A stretch of 25,085 nt of DNA from positions 1 through 25,085 of the forward strand of contig NZ_SBHM01000011.1 of assembly GCF_004028095.1 (NCBI RefSeq), given 5' to 3'. The notes under the pieces were generated by a model that searched no databases, was not told the DNA's origin, and saw only the letters and a list, made by a program, of their open reading frames with translations. How positions within the stretch are numbered: position 1 is the stretch's first letter; each line of letters opens with the position of its first letter. The position numbers and the translations under genes are program-made. The DNA comes from Paenarthrobacter ureafaciens. Its GTDB lineage: Bacteria; Actinomycetota; Actinomycetes; Actinomycetales; Micrococcaceae. Positions 8,648 to 17,196 of this stretch are shown here, in pieces.

Positions 8648-9610
8648 GTGACTGCCGTCGTGAGCACAACTGATACGCCCGTCAACGCGACCCCGGCCCG
8701 GGGGAGCATTGGATTTTCCCGCAAGCTCAAGGCGTATCTGGCTCTCACCAAACCGCGCGTCATAGAACTCCTTTTGGTGAGCACGTTGCCCACCATGATC
8801 TTTGCCCAGCGGGGATTCCCGTCGATCGGGCTCATGCTGGCAACCCTCGTGGGTGGTGCCTTCGCTGCCGGCAGCGCAGGCGTGTTCAACTGCTACATCG
8901 ACCGCGATATCGACAAACTCATGCACCGCACGGAGAAGCGGCCGTTGGTCACCGGTGAGGTCAGCCCGCGTGAAGCGATTGTCTTCGCATGGCTCCTCGG
9001 TGCGGCCTCCATCGCCATCCTGTGGTTCGGCGCCAACCCGCTCTCCGCTTGGCTGGGCCTCGGCGCGATCGTTTTCTACGTGGTCATCTACACGATGATC
9101 CTCAAGCGCCGCACCGCCCAGAACATCGTCTGGGGAGGCGCGGCAGGTTGTTTCCCTGTCCTCATCGCATGGTCCGCAGTCACCAACACCGTTGAGTGGC
9201 CGGCCATTGTACTGTTCATGGTGATTTTCCTGTGGACTCCGCCGCACTATTGGCCGCTGTCCATGCGCTACGGCGAGGACTACCGGAACGCCAAGGTCCC
9301 CATGCTCGGGGCGATTGCGGGCGCCAAGGTCGTCTCGGTGCAGGTTGTCCTTTACGCCTGGGCCATGGTGGCCTGCTCGCTGCTGATGATTCCGGTGGGT
9401 GGAGCAGGGTGGGTTTACACCATCGCGGCCGTTGCCACCGGCGCCTGGTTCCTCTACGAAAGCCACGCCCTCTACAAACGGGCACAGGGCGGGGACGTCT
9501 CCAACAAGGGCGCAATGAAGGTTTTCCACGGCTCCATCAGCTACCTGACACTGCTCTTCATCGCCTTGGCCGTCGACCCGTTCGTCGGTTCACCCCTCAT
9601 CGGCGGCTAG
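8648..9610 (+). CDS. ctaB: Protoheme IX farnesyltransferase (heme O synthase)
   Basis: The 320-residue polytopic membrane protein belongs to the UbiA prenyltransferase family. It carries the first Asp-rich motif N81-x3-D85-x3-D89 (NCYIDRDID), the conserved [17 protein letters not shown] loop, and the CtaB-specific [13 protein letters not shown]...DY segment. It farnesylates protoheme IX to heme O, the precursor of heme A for cytochrome oxidase. About nine hydrophobic helices can be traced. The GTG at 8648 is used as start with only a weak GAGAG upstream. GTG at 8660 is an alternative. It is followed by a strong terminator, and ctaA, the next enzyme of the pathway, converges on it from the other side of a repeat region. 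Confidence 0.95.
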   Translation: MTAVVSTTDTPVNATPARGSIGFSRKLKAYLALTKPRVIELLLVSTLPTMIFAQRGFPSIGLMLATLVGGAFAAGSAGVFNCYIDRDIDKLMHRTEKRPLVTGEVSPREAIVFAWLLGAASIAILWFGANPLSAWLGLGAIVFYVVIYTMILKRRTAQNIVWGGAAGCFPVLIAWSAVTNTVEWPAIVLFMVIFLWTPPHYWPLSMRYGEDYRNAKVPMLGAIAGAKVVSVQVVLYAWAMVACSLLMIPVGGAGWVYTIAAVATGAWFLYESHALYKRAQGGDVSNKGAMKVFHGSISYLTLLFIALAVDPFVGSPLIGG

Positions 9611-9638
9611 TCGCCTAAAGCGGCCCAACCCGCCACAC

Positions 9639-9684
9639 CCCGACGTCGACGCTCGCCCCTGAGCGTCGACGTCGGGCTTTGTTG
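9639..9684 (+). terminator. Rho-independent terminator of ctaB
   Basis: A perfect 16-bp stem, 9639-9654 with 9661-9676 (CCCGACGTCGACGCTC and its complement), closes on a 6-nt loop and is followed by CTTTGTTGTTG. It starts 29 bp after the ctaB stop. Confidence 0.88.
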
Positions 9685-9700
9685 TTGCCCGCGCCCAACG

Positions 9701-9931
9701 TTCCTCTTTCATATCCCAGCCCGGGTGGCCGTTTCCTCTCCCACATCCCAACCCGGGTGGCCGTTTCCTCTCCCACATCCCAACCCGGGTAGCCGTTTCC
9801 TCTCCCACATCCCAACCCGGGTAGCCGTTTCCTCTTTCACATCCCAACCCGGGTAGCCGTTTCCTCTTTCACATCCCAACCCGGGTGGCCGTTTTCTCTG
9901 GCACATCCCAAGGCACTTAGCCACATCCTCT
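9701..9931. repeat. Array 1: tandem 32-bp repeats, minus-strand orientation
   Basis: A TTCCTCT core recurs with an exact 32-bp period at 9701, 9733, 9765, 9797, 9829 and 9861, with degenerate copies at 9893 and 9925. CCGGGTGG or CCGGGTAG recurs in step at 9721, 9753, 9785, 9817, 9849 and 9881. The units are contiguous with no unique spacers, so this is not CRISPR. The right-hand copies (toward 9930) decay. Read on the minus strand, each unit contains GGGATGTGRGAGAGGAAACG, related to the units of array 2. The period is not a multiple of three, so the open frame through it is not evidence of a protein. Confidence 0.92.
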
Positions 9932-9974
9932 GCGACTGAGGCCGTCCGGTCATGTCGCCCAGACGCCGGCAACG

Positions 9975-10010
9975 TAAAAAGCCCGACGCCGGCACTCCGG
10001 CGTGAGTTTT
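9975..10010 (-). terminator. Hairpin with T-tract, candidate terminator for ctaA read-through
   Basis: ACGCCGG-CACT-CCGGCGT is a perfect 7-bp stem. On the minus strand it is followed by CGGGCTTTTT, an intrinsic-terminator pattern for transcripts coming from ctaA. On the plus strand it is followed by GAGTTTT, so it may act both ways. It lies between the two repeat arrays, about 330 bp after the ctaA stop. Confidence 0.5.
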
Positions 10011-10133
10011 CGTGATGACCGCCCGAGATCAGACCCCAAGCCGTCCCGCATGCTGAGCATATGTGCCAAGAATTCCACCTCGAATTTGAAGCCCTGCCGG
10101 AAGCCCCCCCGGATGCAGTTGCCCAAGTCCCGT

Positions 10134-10325
10134 CTACGTCATGGGAGAGCATCCTCGGAAACCCCGACGGGACGTGACAGAGGAACCCCCGAAACCCGAC
10201 GGGACATGACAGAGGAACACCCAAAGCCCGACGGTACGTGACAGAGGAACGCCCAAAACCCCGACGGGAAGTGACAGAGGAACCCCCGAAACCCGACGGG
10301 ACATGAAAGAGGAACGCCCGAGTTA
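10134..10325. repeat. Array 2: tandem 32-bp repeats, plus-strand orientation
   Basis: AGAGGAAC recurs at 10179, 10211, 10243, 10276 and 10308 (spacing 32, 32, 33, 32), with GACGGG-like cores at 10166, 10198, 10230, 10263 and 10295. A degenerate copy (GGGAGAGCATC) lies at about 10143-10153. The unit contains GGGACRTGACAGAGGAACNC. By eye, 18 of 32 positions match the array 1 unit read on the opposite strand, so the arrays look like one repeat family placed in inverted orientation. It ends 15 bp before the ctaA stop. No spacers are present. Confidence 0.92.
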
Positions 10326-10339
10326 CAGGGCGCCTCCGG

Positions 10340-11284
10340 CTACTTAACGGGGCTGGCCTTGGCGAGGTCTGCAGCGTTGGTCGAGGCACTCATGAGCAGT
10401 GCCGCACCCAGCATGTGGGCACCCACCAGCAGCGCGGGGATGCCGTTGTAGTACTGCGTGAAGCCAATGACGGCCTGGAGAGCTGTGACCGCGAGCATGA
10501 GGAAGGCAGCCGTACGGAAGGGGCCGCTGATTTTGTGCCGCAACACCAGGTAGACGGCGAACAGCGAGCCAGCCGTGATGACGTAGGCCGGGATGGCATG
10601 GATGTGGGAGAACAGGTCCCAGTCGAGGTTGTTCCGGGGAGCGTCGGCGTCGCCGGCGTGGGGGCCGGCACCCGTCACCACCACGCCGAGCATGACCGCG
10701 ATGGTGGAGAAGACCAGGACGGCCATCATCGCGGGACGGAGGATGGACGGGAGCGGTGCAAGCGTCCTGTTCATGAACTGCCCGGTCCGGCCAAATGCCC
10801 TGTTGACCAGGAGCGTGGCAACAACAACCAGCGCCATGGAGACGAGGAAATGCAACCCGACCACCCACGGGTTGAGGCCGGAAAGGACCGTGATGCCACC
10901 GATGATTGCTTGCGCAGGGATGCTTGCGAGCAGGCCCAAGGCAAGCAGGAAGAGGTCCCGGCGTTCCTTGCGGAGGTTCCACAAGTAGACGAGCATCAAC
11001 GCGGCTACCGCGGCAAGGGCGAACGTCAGGAGCCTGTTGCCGAACTCAATGAAGCCATGAATGCCCATCTCAGGGGTGTTGACCAGGGAGTCATCGGTGC
11101 AACGCGGCCAGGTAGGGCAGCCCAGCCCGGATGCGGTCAGGCGCACGGCTCCGCCGGTGACTACAAGGACTGTCTGGCCGATCAAGGAGAGGACCGCCAG
11201 GCGGCGTACGGTGCGGTTCACCTCCGTGGGCAGCTTGGACGTAAGCCGCTGTACGGTCTTTGGTAGGCGCGATGCCGTGCTCAC
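10340..11284 (-). CDS. ctaA: Heme A synthase (COX15/CtaA family)
   Basis: This membrane protein has about eight helices. It shows the COX15/CtaA features VVTGGAVRLTASGLGCPTWP near the first helix, HGFIEFGNR, a central GLHF, and the second-half HIHAIPAY and GAHMLGAALL blocks. These supply the paired heme-ligand histidines. It oxidises heme O made by CtaB to heme A. GTG at 11284 (314 residues) is preferred because it sits 22 bp after the permease stop. ATG at 11347 would add 21 proline/serine-rich residues and overlap the permease by 41 bp. Its position behind an ABC exporter pair suggests cotranscription. Repeat array 2 lies directly after its stop. Confidence 0.93.
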   Translation of the reverse strand: MSTASRLPKTVQRLTSKLPTEVNRTVRRLAVLSLIGQTVLVVTGGAVRLTASGLGCPTWPRCTDDSLVNTPEMGIHGFIEFGNRLLTFALAAVAALMLVYLWNLRKERRDLFLLALGLLASIPAQAIIGGITVLSGLNPWVVGLHFLVSMALVVVATLLVNRAFGRTGQFMNRTLAPLPSILRPAMMAVLVFSTIAVMLGVVVTGAGPHAGDADAPRNNLDWDLFSHIHAIPAYVITAGSLFAVYLVLRHKISGPFRTAAFLMLAVTALQAVIGFTQYYNGIPALLVGAHMLGAALLMSASTNAADLAKASPVK

Positions 11285-11306
11285 AGGATTCTCGATTCTT
11301 CCGGGG

Positions 11307-12071
11307 TCAGTTCCACTTGAACCAGCGGATGGCTGCGGCTCCGGCAAGAACCGTCCACAGCAAGAGGACTACGACGGCGGGGACGGGTACCAATCCGTAC
11401 TGGAAAGCGTCCCGGAGTGCTTCTCCCAACGCCCCGGAGGGCAGGAAATGCGCGATGGCCTGGGCGAGGCCCGGCAAGCGTTCGGCGGGAACCACAATGC
11501 CGCCCAGTGCGCCCAGCAGGATCCACAACAAGTTGGTGATGGCCAGCGTTGCCTCGGGACGGACGGTGCCCGCTACCAGGAGGCCCAGGGCCGTGAAAGC
11601 CGCGGCGCCCAAAACCAGGATCGCGAGCCCGGGAAGCCAACCGGACGGGTGGGGTTGCCACCCCAGGAACGCTGCGATGACGCCGACCACCACCACCTGG
11701 AGGAACAACACCACCAACACCGCGAGGATCTTGCCGGCGATGAGCCCGCCGCGACCCAGGGGAGTGGTGGAAAGGAACCGAAGTACCCCGTAGCGGCGGT
11801 CGAAGCCGGTGGCGATTCCTTGTCCGGTGAACGCCGTGGACATGGCGCAGAGGGCAAGGATGCCGGGGGTGGCGATGTCCACACGCGCACCGCCCAAACC
11901 GTCCAGCAGCGGCGTGACAACCAATCCAAGCAATGCAAGGAGCGGCAGGATGATGGCCAGGATGAGTTGCTCGCCGTTGCGGAGCATGGTGATGGTCTCG
12001 TAGCGTCCCTGCTGCAGGATGCGTCGCGTCAGGGATGCGGGACCGGCATTGGTGCCGAGGAGCGGGCTCAT
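11307..12071 (-). CDS. ABC-2 type transporter permease
   Basis: The 254-residue protein has six hydrophobic segments in the ABC-2 arrangement, including LILAIILPLLALLGLVV and the re-entrant-like LLWILLGALGGIVVP before LPSGALGEALRDA. It overlaps the upstream ATPase gene by 4 bp (ATGA), so the two form an exporter pair. In several actinobacteria and Bacillus an ABC-2 pair sits beside ctaA, but the exported substrate is unknown. The cytochrome oxidase setting makes a heme- or envelope-related role possible (inference). Confidence 0.9.
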   Translation of the reverse strand: MSPLLGTNAGPASLTRRILQQGRYETITMLRNGEQLILAIILPLLALLGLVVTPLLDGLGGARVDIATPGILALCAMSTAFTGQGIATGFDRRYGVLRFLSTTPLGRGGLIAGKILAVLVVLFLQVVVVGVIAAFLGWQPHPSGWLPGLAILVLGAAAFTALGLLVAGTVRPEATLAITNLLWILLGALGGIVVPAERLPGLAQAIAHFLPSGALGEALRDAFQYGLVPVPAVVVLLLWTVLAGAAAIRWFKWN

Positions 12072-13027
12072 CGAAGATCCCTTCCGGAGATATCCAGGAA
12101 TACGTCCTCGAGGCTCCGTGCCTCAAGGCGAAGCGATGCAGGCAAGATGTCCTTTTCCGCCCACCAGGCTGCCAGCGAAGCCAGGTCCGCCGGTGTTAGT
12201 GCCCCGCTGACGGTAAAACTTCCCGCACGGGTTTGCGTCACCTGCAGTCCGGCACTGAGGGCAGCTCCCAGTTCGAGCCCTGGCGGAATGTCGAAGTACA
12301 GGGTCCTGTCAGCGATATCCGCTGAATGCTCCTGGGCCAGCAACTCCGCGACAGTGCCTTCGGCGACGTTGTGGCCGCCGTCGATGATGTAGACGTAATC
12401 GGCCAACCGTTCCGCGTCATCCATCAAATGGGTCGTCAGGACAATTCCCATGCCGGCGTCGCGGAGCTCGGCAATGAGCTCGAAGACGATCTGGCGCGAC
12501 TGCGGATCCAGTCCGGCGCTCGGCTCGTCGAGGAAGAGGATCTCGGGGTTGCCCACCAGGGCTGCCGCCAGGGCCAGCCGCTGCTTCTGCCCACCGGAGA
12601 GGCGGCGCACGGACGTCCGGCTGAACTGGTCGATGCCCAAACGGTCAACAAGGCGGCCCAGCTCCATGGGCTTTTGGTACATGCCGGCAATATGCCGCAG
12701 CAGCGGCAGGGGACGGGCCGACGGCGGGAGGCCGCCGTCCTGGAGCATCACGCCGACGCGGGACCTCAGTTCCGCACCTGCGGTATCAGGATCCTGGCCA
12801 AGGAGGGAGATGGTGCCCCCGGTGCGTTTTTGCAGTCCTTGTGCGCATTCCAGGGTGGTGGTCTTACCGGCCCCGTTGGCACCCAGGAGCGCGGTGATTT
12901 CGCCGCGACCGGCCACAAGGGAAAGGTCACTCACTACACGGAGCATCTTGCCGTCGAGGGAGGCCAGGGGGCCCACATCCTTGACGAGTCCGTCTATGCT
13001 GAGGACAGGGGAGTCGGTGGATCGCAC
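12068..13027 (-). CDS. ABC transporter ATP-binding protein (partner of ABC-2 permease)
   Basis: The 319-residue ATPase has Walker A GANGAGKTT, Q-loop MLQDGG, signature LSGGQKQR, Walker B ILFLDEPSAGLD and switch His in TTHLMDD, followed by a C-terminal extension of about 90 residues typical of exporter (DrrA/CcmA-like) ATPases. The start is set at GTG 13027. A minus-strand TAGAAT (-10-like, 13034-13039) ends 6 nt upstream, so the mRNA probably begins at the start codon (leaderless). TTG at 13030 is the alternative. It is divergent from sufR across a 100-bp region with two inverted repeats, so SufR might also affect it. Confidence 0.92.
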   Translation of the reverse strand: MRSTDSPVLSIDGLVKDVGPLASLDGKMLRVVSDLSLVAGRGEITALLGANGAGKTTTLECAQGLQKRTGGTISLLGQDPDTAGAELRSRVGVMLQDGGLPPSARPLPLLRHIAGMYQKPMELGRLVDRLGIDQFSRTSVRRLSGGQKQRLALAAALVGNPEILFLDEPSAGLDPQSRQIVFELIAELRDAGMGIVLTTHLMDDAERLADYVYIIDGGHNVAEGTVAELLAQEHSADIADRTLYFDIPPGLELGAALSAGLQVTQTRAGSFTVSGALTPADLASLAAWWAEKDILPASLRLEARSLEDVFLDISGRDLR

Positions 13028-13033
13028 CAAAGT

Positions 13034-13039
13034 ATTCTA
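13034..13039 (-). promoter_or_regulatory. -10 element of a likely leaderless promoter for the ABC exporter-ctaA unit
   Basis: The minus strand reads TAGAAT, ending six bases before the GTG start at 13027. No Shine-Dalgarno sequence is visible. The spacing fits transcription starting at the G of GTG. No convincing -35 is seen. Confidence 0.45.
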
Positions 13040-13069
13040 CGCGAAGTAGTACGGTCACATGCGGTTGGG

Positions 13070-13091
13070 AAGGTGAGGTCAGTCTCGCCTT
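13070..13091. promoter_or_regulatory. Inverted repeat in the sufR divergent region, candidate operator
   Basis: AAGGTGAG-N6-CTCGCCTT matches in 7 of 8 arm positions. It lies midway between the divergent ABC ATPase and sufR genes. The AGGTGAG half resembles loosely the AGGTTAG half of DtxR/IdeR iron boxes, but the match is not good enough to assign it. Confidence 0.4.
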
Positions 13092-13112
13092 ACTAGAGAC
13101 CGGAAACAAATT

Positions 13113-13130
13113 ACGACATGATTATGTTGT
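13113..13130. promoter_or_regulatory. Inverted repeat overlapping the sufR start, candidate SufR operator
   Basis: ACGACAT-GATT-ATGTTGT has 6 of 7 matched arm positions and overlaps the first GTG of sufR and the likely -10 (TATGTT at 13123-13128). A repressor bound here would block sufR-sufBDC transcription, matching autoregulation known for SufR in cyanobacteria and other actinobacteria. Confidence 0.5.
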
Positions 13131-13959
13131 GTATTCCGTGAGCACCCCCGTTTCCATGCCATCAAAGCGGCATGCGGCACCAGCCGGAGCCCCCATGGCG
13201 GCTCCCGCGCTGCCGGACGCTGAAGATCGCACGCGCGACCGCGTGCTCAGCGCCGTGCTCGAAAACGGTCCGGTCAGCGCCGCCGAACTGGGCGATCTAC
13301 TCGGTTTCACGCCGGCGGCTGTCAGGAGGCACCTCGACCACCTTGAGCGCAACGGCGTCATAGAGGTGAAGCGGGTAGCGAAGGCAGGCTCCGGCGCCGG
13401 TCGCCCGGCACGCCGCTATGTCCTCAGTTCCCAGGGCCAGTCAAAGCTCGGGGACGATTACCTGAACATCGCAAGCTCGGCCCTGCGGAAGCTTGAGGCC
13501 ATTGCCGGAGCAGACGCCGTCCGTGAGTATGCGGAAGAACGTTTCGCTGAGCTGGAGAGCCGCTACGCACCCGAGGTGGAAGCTGCCGGGGACGACATCA
13601 CCTCGCGCGCCATGGCACTGTCCCAGGCACTCAGCCGCGACGGCTACGTAGCGTCGGCACACTCGATTGAAGCCAAAGCTCCGTTGCCCGCCGAATTCTC
13701 CAGCGTCCAGTTGTGCCAGGGCCATTGCCCAATCCAGCAACTGGCTGCCGAATTCCCGGTGTTCTGCGATACGGAGACCAAAGTGTTTTCCCGTTTGGTG
13801 GGCGTCGACGTGCGCCGGCTGTCCACTTTGGCGCAAGGCGGTCACGTCTGCACCACCCATATACCTACCGGGCGCCCCTCGGCCACAGTGCTCCCCGGCA
13901 CTGCAGTGCCGGCGGGAAGCCCGTCCCAGGAATCAAACAACCAGCAAGAAAGGCCGTGA
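13129..13959 (+). CDS. sufR: SufR-like Fe-S-sensing transcriptional regulator of the suf operon
   Basis: The 276-residue product has an N-terminal winged helix (about residues 35-100; [20 protein letters not shown] helix-turn-helix, then [10 protein letters not shown] wing) and a C-terminal half with Cys196, Cys200, Cys213 and Cys241. The C200-x12-C213 spacing is the SufR cluster-binding signature. SufR represses suf genes when Fe-S supply is adequate. The first ~30 residues are Ala/Pro-rich. GTG 13129 and GTG 13138 are both plausible starts, with no clear Shine-Dalgarno for either. The stop overlaps the sufB start by one base (TGATG), so the regulator is the first gene of the operon. Confidence 0.9.
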   Translation: MYSVSTPVSMPSKRHAAPAGAPMAAPALPDAEDRTRDRVLSAVLENGPVSAAELGDLLGFTPAAVRRHLDHLERNGVIEVKRVAKAGSGAGRPARRYVLSSQGQSKLGDDYLNIASSALRKLEAIAGADAVREYAEERFAELESRYAPEVEAAGDDITSRAMALSQALSRDGYVASAHSIEAKAPLPAEFSSVQLCQGHCPIQQLAAEFPVFCDTETKVFSRLVGVDVRRLSTLAQGGHVCTTHIPTGRPSATVLPGTAVPAGSPSQESNNQQERP

Positions 13960-15434
13960 TGACGGGTCAATTAGCTGAAGGAACAGCAGAGAAGGCAGTA
14001 GCTGACGGCACTGTGATCTCGGAGATTCTGGAAAAGAATCCCGAGTTGCACGGTATCGGCAACTACGAATACGGCTGGGCCGACAAGAACGACGTCGGCG
14101 CAAATGCCCGCCGTGGCCTGAGCGAGGAGGTTGTCCGTGACATCTCCGAGAAGAAGAGCGAGCCCGAATGGATGCTCGACCTGCGCCTGAAGGGCCTGAA
14201 GTACTTCGATCGCAAGCCCATGCCTACTTGGGGTGCAGACCTCTCCGGCATCGACTTCGACAACATCAAGTACTTCGTCCGGTCTACGGAGAAGCAGGCT
14301 GCAACGTGGGAAGACCTCCCGGAGGACATCCGGAACACCTACGAGAAGCTCGGCATCCCCGAAGCTGAGCGCAGCCGCCTCGTTTCCGGTGTGGCCGCCC
14401 AGTACGAGTCCGAGGTTGTCTACCACCAGATCCGTGAGGACCTGGAAGCCCAGGGCGTCATCTTCCTGGACACGGATACCGCACTGAAGGAGCACCCGGA
14501 AATCTTCCAGGAGTACTTCGGCACGGTCATTCCGGTGGGTGACAACAAGTTCGCTTCGTTGAACACCGCGGTCTGGTCCGGCGGTTCCTTCGTTTACGTG
14601 CCCAAGGGTGTCCACGTAGAGATCCCGCTGCAGGCCTACTTCCGCATCAACACGGAGAACATGGGCCAGTTCGAACGTACGCTGATCATCGCGGACGAAG
14701 ACTCCTACGTGCACTACATCGAGGGTTGCACGGCTCCGATCTACACCTCGGATTCACTGCACTCGGCCGTTGTGGAGATCATCGTGAAGAAGGGCGCCCG
14801 CGTCCGCTACACGACCATCCAGAACTGGTCCAACAACGTGTACAACCTCGTCACCAAGCGCGCCATCTGCGAAGAAGGCGCCACCATGGAGTGGGTCGAT
14901 GGCAACATCGGTTCCAAGGTGACCATGAAGTACCCGGCGGTTTACCTGGTTGGCGAGCACGCCAAGGGCGAAACCCTGTCCATCGCCTTCGCCGGTGAGG
15001 GGCAGCACCAGGACACCGGCTCCAAGATGGTCCACATCGCGCCGAACACCAAGAGCTCCATCATCTCCAAGTCGGTGGCCCGCGGTGGCGGCCGTGCTGC
15101 CTACCGCGGCCTGGTCCAGGTCCGCGAGGGCGCAAAGCACTCAGCCAACACGGTCCGCTGTGATGCCCTCCTGGTGGACACGATCTCCCGTTCGGACACC
15201 TACCCGTACATCGACATCCGCGAGGACGACGTCGTACTGGGCCACGAAGCCACCGTTTCACGCGTCAGCGAAGAGCAGCTGTTCTATCTGATGTCCCGCG
15301 GCATGCCGGAGGACGAGGCCATGGCCATGATCGTGCGCGGCTTCATTGAGCCGATCGCCCGCGAGCTGCCCATGGAATACGCCCTTGAGCTGAACCGCTT
15401 GATTGAACTTCAGATGGAAGGATCCGTCGGTTAA
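13959..15434 (+). CDS. sufB: Fe-S cluster assembly protein SufB
   Basis: This full-length SufB (491 residues) is a scaffold subunit of the SufBC2D complex that builds Fe-S clusters. It shows the N-terminal EYGWADKND and [17 protein letters not shown] blocks, the beta-helix core ([47 protein letters not shown]), a conserved Cys in [10 protein letters not shown] corresponding to the catalytic-region Cys of E. coli SufB, and the C-terminal [20 protein letters not shown] 13959 has GAAAGG upstream and overlaps the sufR stop. The frame is open far upstream, but that sequence is antiphase to sufR and ignored. sufD starts 2 bp after its stop. Confidence 0.96.
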   Translation: MTGQLAEGTAEKAVADGTVISEILEKNPELHGIGNYEYGWADKNDVGANARRGLSEEVVRDISEKKSEPEWMLDLRLKGLKYFDRKPMPTWGADLSGIDFDNIKYFVRSTEKQAATWEDLPEDIRNTYEKLGIPEAERSRLVSGVAAQYESEVVYHQIREDLEAQGVIFLDTDTALKEHPEIFQEYFGTVIPVGDNKFASLNTAVWSGGSFVYVPKGVHVEIPLQAYFRINTENMGQFERTLIIADEDSYVHYIEGCTAPIYTSDSLHSAVVEIIVKKGARVRYTTIQNWSNNVYNLVTKRAICEEGATMEWVDGNIGSKVTMKYPAVYLVGEHAKGETLSIAFAGEGQHQDTGSKMVHIAPNTKSSIISKSVARGGGRAAYRGLVQVREGAKHSANTVRCDALLVDTISRSDTYPYIDIREDDVVLGHEATVSRVSEEQLFYLMSRGMPEDEAMAMIVRGFIEPIARELPMEYALELNRLIELQMEGSVG

Positions 15435-15436
15435 CA

Positions 15437-16741
15437 ATGACTGATATCACTACCGAAAAGGCCCGTATCGGCGCGCCTTCAGCCCAGCCCTTTATCGACG
15501 GCTTCACGGAGGAGGGCGAGAATCTTTCGCCCATCAACGCGTCAGGTTCGACGGCGGAACAGCCTTCCGCAGGTCCGCTCGCGGGCGCTTCGGCCAAGAG
15601 CCATTCGCATGGCGGCGGCGTCGGCGTTCCGGACAGCTCCCGGGCCGGTCGTTTGACCTCTTATGAACTGAACGATTTCAAGGCATTGACCGGCTTGGAA
15701 GAAGACTGGCGCTTCACGCCGCTTCGCCGCCTGCGCGGCCTCCACACTGAGGCCTTGACCGGCGCAGCTCCCACCACCACTGTGTCCGCCCCTGCCGGTG
15801 TCACGGTGGAGACCGTGGGCCGCGATGACCAGCGCATCGGCCTGGCCGGCATTCCGGAAGACCGGGTTTCCGCCAACGCCTGGGCAAACTTCAAGGAAGC
15901 CACGGTCATCACGGTTCCTTCGGAGACGTCGCTTGAGTCGGAGATCACGGTGACCCTCGCGGGCGCCGGCACCGAGGCAGCTGCCCAGCACGTGGTTGTC
16001 GTTGCGCAGAAGTTCTCCAAGGCCGTGCTTGTCCTGGGCCATGAAGGCTCCGCAGTCGTGTCCGAGAACGTGGAGATCATCGTCGAAGACGGCGCCGACC
16101 TCACGGTCGTTTCCCTGCAGGAATGGAACGACGACTCCGTTCACGCGTCGTCGCAGCAAGCGAAAATCGGCCGCGATGCCAAGTTCAAGCACATCGTGGT
16201 CAGCCTTGGCGGCGACCTAGTCCGGGTTACGCCGACGGCACGCTTTGCCGCCCCCGGTGGCGAGGCCGAACTCTTCGGCCTTTACTTTGCCGATGCAGGA
16301 CAGCACCTGGAGCACCGCACCTTTGTTGACCACGCGCAGCCCAACTGTGTGTCGAACGTCCTGTACAAGGGCGCTCTCCAGGGCAAAGGTGCGCACACCG
16401 TGTGGGTTGGCGACGTTCTGATCCAGAAGAACGCCGAGGGCACTGACAGCTACGAGAAGAACCAGAACCTGGTCCTGACCGATGGCTGCCGCGCTGACTC
16501 CGTGCCGAACCTCGAGATCGAAACCGGCCTCATCGAGGGTGCGGGCCATGCCAGCGCCACCGGCCGTTTTGATGATGAGCACCTGTTCTACCTCATGGCG
16601 CGCGGTATTCCGGAAGATGTTGCCCGCAGGCTCGTGGTCCGCGGCTTCCTCAACGAAATCATCCAGAAGATCAAGGTCCCGGCCATCGAGGAACGCCTGA
16701 CCGCTGCGGTTGAGCGCGAACTCGCTGCGACAGACAACTAA
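15437..16741 (+). CDS. sufD: Fe-S cluster assembly protein SufD
   Basis: The 434-residue SufD pairs with SufB in the SufBC2D scaffold. The first ~65 residues contain a low-complexity segment with SHSHGGG. The family core follows from DWRFTPLRRLRGL. The beta-helix part carries FVDHAQPNCVSNVLYKGAL, and the C-terminus carries GAGHASATGRFDDEHLFYLMARGIPEDVAR with the conserved GHASATG His. It follows sufB closely (2 bp) and is probably translationally coupled. The final seven codons including the stop are imperfectly duplicated immediately downstream at 16742-16762. Confidence 0.95.
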   Translation: MTDITTEKARIGAPSAQPFIDGFTEEGENLSPINASGSTAEQPSAGPLAGASAKSHSHGGGVGVPDSSRAGRLTSYELNDFKALTGLEEDWRFTPLRRLRGLHTEALTGAAPTTTVSAPAGVTVETVGRDDQRIGLAGIPEDRVSANAWANFKEATVITVPSETSLESEITVTLAGAGTEAAAQHVVVVAQKFSKAVLVLGHEGSAVVSENVEIIVEDGADLTVVSLQEWNDDSVHASSQQAKIGRDAKFKHIVVSLGGDLVRVTPTARFAAPGGEAELFGLYFADAGQHLEHRTFVDHAQPNCVSNVLYKGALQGKGAHTVWVGDVLIQKNAEGTDSYEKNQNLVLTDGCRADSVPNLEIETGLIEGAGHASATGRFDDEHLFYLMARGIPEDVARRLVVRGFLNEIIQKIKVPAIEERLTAAVERELAATDN

Positions 16742-16762
16742 CTCACTGCGTCAGACAACTAG
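16721..16762. repeat. 21-bp tandem duplication spanning the sufD stop codon
   Basis: Bases 16721-16741 and 16742-16762 are two copies of a 21-bp unit differing at three positions. Each copy encodes L-x-A-x-D-N-stop in the sufD frame. The second copy lies after the true stop and is untranslated. Confidence 0.75.
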
Positions 16763-16794
16763 CGTCTCCCGACACGACAGGCAACAGAACAAAC

Positions 16795-17151
16795 ATGAGT
16801 GATCACATCAAGGGCGAACTGGTTTGCAACGCCAACGACATCAAGGTCAAGCAGGCGTTGCGTGTCCTGATCGACGACTACCCGGTAGCCATCGTCAAGG
16901 ACTCGATGGGCGAAATCCACGCCGTCGGCGACACCTGCTCGCACGCTGACATCTCATTGTCCGAGGGCGAGGTCGAGGGCTGCGCCATCGAATGTTGGGG
17001 CCACGGTTCCCAGTTCGACCTGCGCAGCGGCCAACCCCTTCAGTTGCCTGCCTACGACCCCGTCCCCGTTTTCGCCGTCACCATCGATGGCGACGACGTC
17101 TACGTGGACGTGACCAACGTTGTGAACGGCGCCCCGGTCAACAACTACTGA
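16795..17151 (+). CDS. Rieske-type [2Fe-2S] ferredoxin (non-heme oxygenase ferredoxin-like)
   Basis: The 118-residue single-domain protein has both Rieske ligand boxes: CSHADI (Cys-x-His) and CWGHGSQFD (Cys-x2-His), about 20 residues apart, followed by the PAYDPVPVF strand. It resembles small ferredoxins of ring-hydroxylating oxygenases, but its place between sufD and sufC makes a role as Fe-S carrier or electron donor in cluster assembly likely (inference from context). The ATG at 16795 has no strong Shine-Dalgarno, and the gap of 53 bp after sufD contains the sufD tail duplication. Confidence 0.93.
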   Translation: MSDHIKGELVCNANDIKVKQALRVLIDDYPVAIVKDSMGEIHAVGDTCSHADISLSEGEVEGCAIECWGHGSQFDLRSGQPLQLPAYDPVPVFAVTIDGDDVYVDVTNVVNGAPVNNY

Positions 17152-17196
17152 GCGCGCCGAGTACCTCCAGACTTACGAACGGAAAGAAAGAAGAGC

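Noticed and set aside
10061..10177. Plus-strand 38-codon ORF (MCQEFHLEFEALPEAPPD...) between the two arrays
   Set aside because: It has an acidic, protein-like composition, but there is no ribosome binding site, no recognised family, and it ends inside repeat array 2. Conservation in relatives would be needed to accept it.
9701..10325. CRISPR array
   Set aside because: The units are contiguous 32-bp copies with no unique spacers, and there are no cas genes nearby.
9709..10389. Minus-strand open frame of 226 codons across both repeat arrays
   Set aside because: It is made of the 32-bp repeats read in changing frames and overlaps the 3' end of ctaA. The repeat period is not a multiple of three, and no protein-like pattern is present.
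13070..13091. Iron-dependent DtxR/IdeR box upstream of sufR
   Set aside because: Only the AGGTGAG half resembles the consensus and the spacing differs, so it is listed only as an unassigned inverted repeat.
13713..13958. N-terminal extension of SufB to 573 residues
   Set aside because: The extra codons lie inside sufR in another frame. ATG 13959 has a good ribosome binding site and matches SufB family length.
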